Source of the DNA: Pararobbsia alpina_A
Lineage (GTDB): Bacteria; Pseudomonadota; Gammaproteobacteria; Burkholderiales; Burkholderiaceae
Direction: 5' to 3'
DNA length: 64,000 nucleotides
Assembly (NCBI RefSeq): GCF_965118125.1
Contig: NZ_OZ221287.1
Coordinates: forward strand, 3,038,001 to 3,102,000
Of this stretch, positions 61,501 to 64,000 are shown piece by piece (the stretch's first letter is position 1; each line of letters begins with the position of its first letter). Both the position numbers and the translations under genes were made by a program. The notes under the pieces were generated by a model. That model had not been told where the DNA came from. It worked only from the letters and a program-made list of their open reading frames with translations, and searched no databases.

Positions 61501-62622
61501 CGGCGTCGACGGGGTGGCGTTCGACGCGTTAGCCGATGCTGAAGCCGACGCGGGCGCCGGCGGCAAGGTCAACACATTGAGCTTGCCCTGCGCATCGCGT
61601 GAAAGATGTACGACGGGTTTGCTCAGGCGGATCTCGTCGAAATGAAAGACACGGCGCAACGGTTCGAGCGACGATGCCGCCACGTGAATCGTATCGGCCT
61701 GCGTCAGCGCGGTGCCGTTGTGATCCGTGACATCCAGACCGGCCAGGTCGACCGTGCCCGATACGATCAGGCTCGGCTTGTCGTCCGTCACGAGGAAGCG
61801 CACATCGAGATTCGACGACAACGCCCCGCTCCTGACCACCACCGGCAACGCCGCCGGCGAATACGACAACAATTTCGGCACATCAAGCTTGTCGAACTGC
61901 ACCGATATATTGGACTCGCGCGTGTCCTTGAAGGGTTTGGTTTTTCCCGATATCTCGAGCGGACTTCCGTCGATGCGCATCTTGAGCAAAGGCTGCACAA
62001 AAATATCGGTCTTCGAATGCAACGTGGCAATAAACGGAATACCGATCTGCCAGTCGTCAATCACGTGCTTCGTATTGAGCACCTGGTCGTCGAAATCGAT
62101 GCGTCCATCGATCAGCTTGATATTTGAAATCGAGAAGCGAGGTGGTTCGTTTGATGCGGGCTTGGGTGACGGCTGCGAAAACTTGTCGACGATGTCGGAG
62201 AAATTGAAGCGCTGCGGCGCAGTGCGCACGAGATGAAAGCGCGGCGATTGCAACGTGATTTCATCGACAACGGGTGCAAACCGGAATATCGAGCCCCAAG
62301 ACGTATGGACCACAAGCTTGTCGAATCCGGCAAACGGGCCGGCATTGTTGCGCTCGTTGACCGCAACCTGATCGATCTCGAGATTCAGCGTGTAGGGATT
62401 GAGCGCAACGCGACCGATCGTGACAGGACGATCGAGTGTTTCGGAGAGTTTCTGTTCGGCGATATGCCGGATCAACGGGGGCGCTGCAAAGAAACCGAGC
62501 AACCCGAAGATCACGAGCGCGATAACAATTCCGAGCAGCCAGTGGTGTGTCCTGCGTGCACGTCCGACCTGGATCAGACGCTGTTTGACTACAGCGGGCG
62601 ACAGCTTGTGCGACGTCGACAT
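58549..62622 (-). CDS. Large AsmA-like DUF748 protein
   Basis: 1357 residues. One N-terminal anchor helix (WLLGIVIALVIFGLLGFFAAPPLI) leads into a long repetitive beta-rich periplasmic part with DUF748/AsmA features (TLDRPVTIGRVALNPYTLNLEIDQVAV near the start; PYSTKYAGYPITKGKLNVDLHYVL late). A C-terminal GYVEFKPGSAALSDDQKKKLDTVAKVL looks like an OmpA-type segment. AsmA-like proteins are linked to phospholipid traffic and envelope integrity. Two low-complexity parts interrupt it: Ala/Ser/Thr-rich around 365-415, with an (SA)n run, and Ala/Gln/Thr-rich around 860-965. At this length it is a large member. Its start is divergent from the small secreted gene. Confidence 0.88.
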   Translation of the reverse strand: MSTSHKLSPAVVKQRLIQVGRARRTHHWLLGIVIALVIFGLLGFFAAPPLIRHIAEQKLSETLDRPVTIGRVALNPYTLNLEIDQVAVNERNNAGPFAGFDKLVVHTSWGSIFRFAPVVDEITLQSPRFHLVRTAPQRFNFSDIVDKFSQPSPKPASNEPPRFSISNIKLIDGRIDFDDQVLNTKHVIDDWQIGIPFIATLHSKTDIFVQPLLKMRIDGSPLEISGKTKPFKDTRESNISVQFDKLDVPKLLSYSPAALPVVVRSGALSSNLDVRFLVTDDKPSLIVSGTVDLAGLDVTDHNGTALTQADTIHVAASSLEPLRRVFHFDEIRLSKPVVHLSRDAQGKLNVLTLPPAPASASASANASNATPSTPASTTAAVPPATASSSAPATAAAPASSASASASASASASASATEVAEAAPPAPIDLVIQKFAIDHADIDVVDHLPTSAQPVHLDINDLNVVLDRFSTLGKDPAHYTVASTDTGGGVLNADGDLWLSQGRTSVNLDIKNIPLAPRQPYLSPFVAGVVTKGTLDVKGPIDADWSKAPFAMHIGAMSIGLNDVALAYEQSKQQALSLGHALAEIDHVDLGDREAVIKSVELQNLALKGQRLQDGSIDLVKLQRGGEHGPDMSRSPTIQAAAKAVKGEPTAVAWHYQIHSLSLKQSSVDFTDRTASKPVSVSINPLDVTIEDVTDDLTKPLKVKTAGTLNKTGTFDADGRVTVKPLDLALHVDAKRLDIATVEPYFGQFLNVTVASARLNASGDATLSGSGPSMKTGYKGEVSMTEVRMLDKVTSDPFAGWSTLSLSKLVVSKDEKNTSVSAGLVTFAGFYGSVVLDKQGKLNLKDIVAKPGAPAQSMSTQANEAASETAQTSAPVKSHHETSKAIAASGAASATAATTATAAAAPIAPTRNGAPALGATQGAAGQAAVVPASEAAAVAGTAASAPAAASGVPVQAANMTQPGLDLRFGQLVLRNGRAVYTDNFVQPNYTARLVDINGTVGAFGTHSTTAAPVDIKANLSANGPVTIKGSINPLTRIPALDLTAAAHDVELTNLTPYSTKYAGYPITKGKLNVDLHYVLDNDHLSADNHLFIDQLTFGDHVDNDTATKLPVKLAIALLTNSRGEIDVNIPVSGSLSNPQFSIGGLIWQAVLNLLEKAVTAPFSLIANMFGGHSEELGYVEFKPGSAALSDDQKKKLDTVAKVLNDKTSIKLDLIGRVDPAVDEPALREAQVDQQIKAQKIKDTVGKGESIDTDSITIGADEYDKYLTRAYKAADFKKETNLVGFTKSIPDDQMKQLMLDHTKVDSEQLRELAQHRAAAVLQYFEGKTDLQRVYIVAPKLDSNGIKDKGPSTRVDFNLK
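61385..61427 (-). repeat. GCCGAT/C hexanucleotide run inside the DUF748 gene
   Basis: About seven GCCGAT or GCCGAC units in tandem encode an alternating Ser-Ala run in the disordered linker. Confidence 0.8.
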
Positions 62623-62891
62623 GGGCGGGCTCGTGGGCTGATCGGAATCTCATGATCCGCTACGAGTATAACAATCGGGCAAGACACAGTAACCGACAAA
62701 CTTGAAGCAGACAGTAACTCGATAAACCTTTCGACCCTCTGCGAATTCGCTCGAATCGTTGCATATCGGTGAAAAGTATCTTCACCAGTCAAGGGTTTTT
62801 CTGCGTCCTCATAAAACCTAAGATGCACTTACCGACTCGCTCGAAGCCCACTCCGGGACTCGCGAATCAAGCCAGACAAAGAGGTGTCATC

Positions 62892-63092
62892 ATGAACGCA
62901 CGTATTCTTTCGATCGCCGCTGCTGTTGTTCTTTCCGCTGCTTCGGTGGGCGCTTTCGCACAATCGTCACAAGACAATCAAGCTCAGCAACAAACCAGCC
63001 AGCAGGCATCGTCGGCTCAGCATCACCGCTTCTATCACTACGTTGAATCGCATATCACGGCCGCTCACAACGACCTGTATCGCGGTCATTGA
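62892..63092 (+). CDS. Small secreted Gln-rich protein, unknown function
   Basis: 66 residues with a clear Sec signal peptide (MNARILSIAAAVVLSAASVGAFA-Q). The ~42-residue mature part is Gln/Ser/His-rich (QDNQAQQQTSQQASSAQHHRFYHYVESHITAAHNDLYRGH). The start is set by GAGGTG eight bases upstream; the longer frame lacks support. Similar short exported proteins are common in Burkholderia relatives and have no known role. It is divergent from the DUF748 gene; GGTGAA/TTCACC arms at 62768-62786 lie in between. Confidence 0.75.
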   Translation: MNARILSIAAAVVLSAASVGAFAQSSQDNQAQQQTSQQASSAQHHRFYHYVESHITAAHNDLYRGH

Positions 63093-63224
63093 TGAGGATA
63101 TCGTCGCGTACGTCACACGTCGCGACGGTCACTGACAGCGCACCGATCCGGGGTGTTGTCACGGCCCATCCTTGCGATGAGCCGGTCCGCTGCGCCGATC
63201 CGGCGTAGCGGATTTTCCGTTTCT

Positions 63225-63623
63225 TCAGAACGTCACGCCCGACACGAGCATCACATTGGCATAGGGTGTGCATTCGCCGGTACGCACCACGGCACGCGCA
63301 CGACGCGAGAGTGCCTTCAGTTCCTGATGCGTCACCACGCTACGCGGGCCGATCACGTCGAGCGGCAGCGCGCTGAACCATGCATCCCCGCGTTCGAGGG
63401 TTTCGCTGGCCACGATATGCGATTCGACCTGCATCTCCGACAACAACACCTCGATCGTTGACGCAATGCCCGGAATACCCGGTGTCAGGGCAAGATCAAT
63501 CACTTCAACAGGCTCATCGTGCGGCGCCGGCATGCCGGCATCGGTGACGAGCACCATATCGCCATGACCGAGTGTCGCGACAAGACGTGACAGATCGGCA
63601 TGGAGCAAACGCGTTTTCTTCAT
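63225..63623 (-). CDS. rbsD: D-ribose pyranase
   Basis: 132 residues. RbsD interconverts beta-pyran and furan forms of ribose, feeding RbsK. Family blocks are MKKTRLLHADLSRLVATLGHGDMVLVTDAGMPAP (catalytic His near HGD) and RTGECTPYANVMLVSGVTF at the end. The ATG at 63623 is the homology start. It follows rbsK (113 bp upstream in transcription), so it is probably the last gene of a ribose operon to the right. Confidence 0.92.
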   Translation of the reverse strand: MKKTRLLHADLSRLVATLGHGDMVLVTDAGMPAPHDEPVEVIDLALTPGIPGIASTIEVLLSEMQVESHIVASETLERGDAWFSALPLDVIGPRSVVTHQELKALSRRARAVVRTGECTPYANVMLVSGVTF

Positions 63624-63735
63624 TGCAGCGCTTCTTGTAATGCGTGCTCCGGCGGCGCACCGACAGGTGCGTGCCGAAGACACCGGGAAGTCCCTTGGCG
63701 GGACAGATTGGGCTCTCGCCCGAGGACGAGCGACG

Positions 63736-64000
63736 TCAGATCGTGACTTCGCTCAGATGCGGGATCGACGGCTGCGCACCGGCGCGCGTGACCGACAGGG
63801 CCGCTGCGGCGAGGCCGAAGCGCACCGCCTCGTCGACGCTGCGCCCCGAGGCAAGCGTCGCCGAGAAACCACCGACAAACGTGTCGCCCGCAGCCGTCGT
63901 ATCGACGGCATTGACCTTGCGGGCCGGATAATGCGTGCCACCATCGGTTGCGTCGTGCTCACCGAGCACGAACACGCCCTGACTGCCCAGCGTGATGATG
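63736..64000 (-). CDS. rbsK: Ribokinase, 3' part only (cut by window end)
   Basis: The last ~88 residues of a PfkB-family ribokinase are visible. The signature DTTAAGDTFVGGFSATLASG holds the catalytic Asp in AAGDT; ITLGSQGVFVL precedes it. The frame runs open to the window edge, so the 5' two thirds are outside. With rbsD it marks a ribose operon distinct from the sugar ABC operon at 30-36 kb. Confidence 0.93.
   Translation of the reverse strand, partial: IITLGSQGVFVLGEHDATDGGTHYPARKVNAVDTTAAGDTFVGGFSATLASGRSVDEAVRFGLAAAALSVTRAGAQPSIPHLSEVTI

Noticed and set aside
1..64000. rRNA, tRNA, IS elements, integrases or phage genes
   Set aside because: No cloverleaf-like stretch, rRNA block, transposase or integrase was recognised by reading gaps and translations. 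A tRNAscan/Infernal run would settle small RNAs.

Overview
This is a 64 kb high-G+C chromosomal window that fits the Burkholderiales (Burkholderiaceae-like). The inference rests on gene content: MdtABC, a PAS-type receptor cluster, Rbs-type sugar ABC systems, DUF1571 and DUF748 proteins, and an aryl-polyene locus. No rRNA, tRNA, IS element, phage or CRISPR array was recognised. The species cannot be fixed from the sequence alone.

Left part (1-26 kb). The 3' part of recJ is followed by a membrane acyltransferase. A minus-strand chemosensory operon comes next (soluble tandem-PAS receptor, CheR, CheD, triple-CheW protein) with no cheA, cheB or cheY beside it. Then come an SHS-type (lactate/sialate-like) MFS transporter, a TetR regulator with a long disordered tail, a secreted DUF1571 protein, a two-gene phosphorelay (CHASE3-like kinase plus REC-PAS-kinase-REC hybrid), an aspartoacylase-family metallohydrolase, and mdtABC without an outer-membrane channel gene.

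Middle part (26-42 kb). Two minus-strand genes for unrecognised, largely disordered proteins flank an aldo/keto reductase. They could be secreted or effector-like, but this is unproven. Next is a minus-strand sugar catabolism/uptake operon (TIM-barrel isomerase, Gfo/Idh dehydrogenase, ABC ATPase, permease, binding protein). Its leader region holds a perfect 28-bp palindrome and its spacers hold small tandem repeats. A Fur-box-led tonB-exbB-exbD operon, a membrane chemoreceptor and a small unknown gene follow.

Right part (42-58 kb) is the main find: a complete-looking xanthomonadin/aryl-polyene (APE) locus of two convergent operons. The plus operon (42283-54372) encodes a COG4648 membrane protein, an acyl ligase-dehydratase fusion, an LPLAT acyltransferase, a LolA-like carrier, an MMPL exporter, a NodB-type deacetylase, a ketosynthase, a ketosynthase-like partner, a second dehydratase and a CPA2 cation/proton antiporter. 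The minus operon (58084-54369) encodes an acyl carrier protein, a flavin-dependent halogenase-like protein with a WxWxIP motif, a XanB2-like chorismatase and a GT2 glycosyltransferase, behind a promoter with a perfect TATAAT. The inferred flow is: chorismate to hydroxybenzoate (XanB2-like), loading on the ACP (ligase), iterative extension and dehydration (KS, partner, two dehydratase domains), possible halogenation, transfer to a lipid (LPLAT, GT2), and export (MMPL, LolA-like). No ketoreductase, phosphopantetheinyl transferase or thioesterase gene is in the locus.

Right edge (58-64 kb): a 1357-residue AsmA-like DUF748 protein, a small secreted protein, rbsD, and the 3' end of rbsK running off the window.

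Where a start codon was moved inward from the longest reading frame, the reason (RBS, coupling, signal peptide or domain start) is given in the entry.
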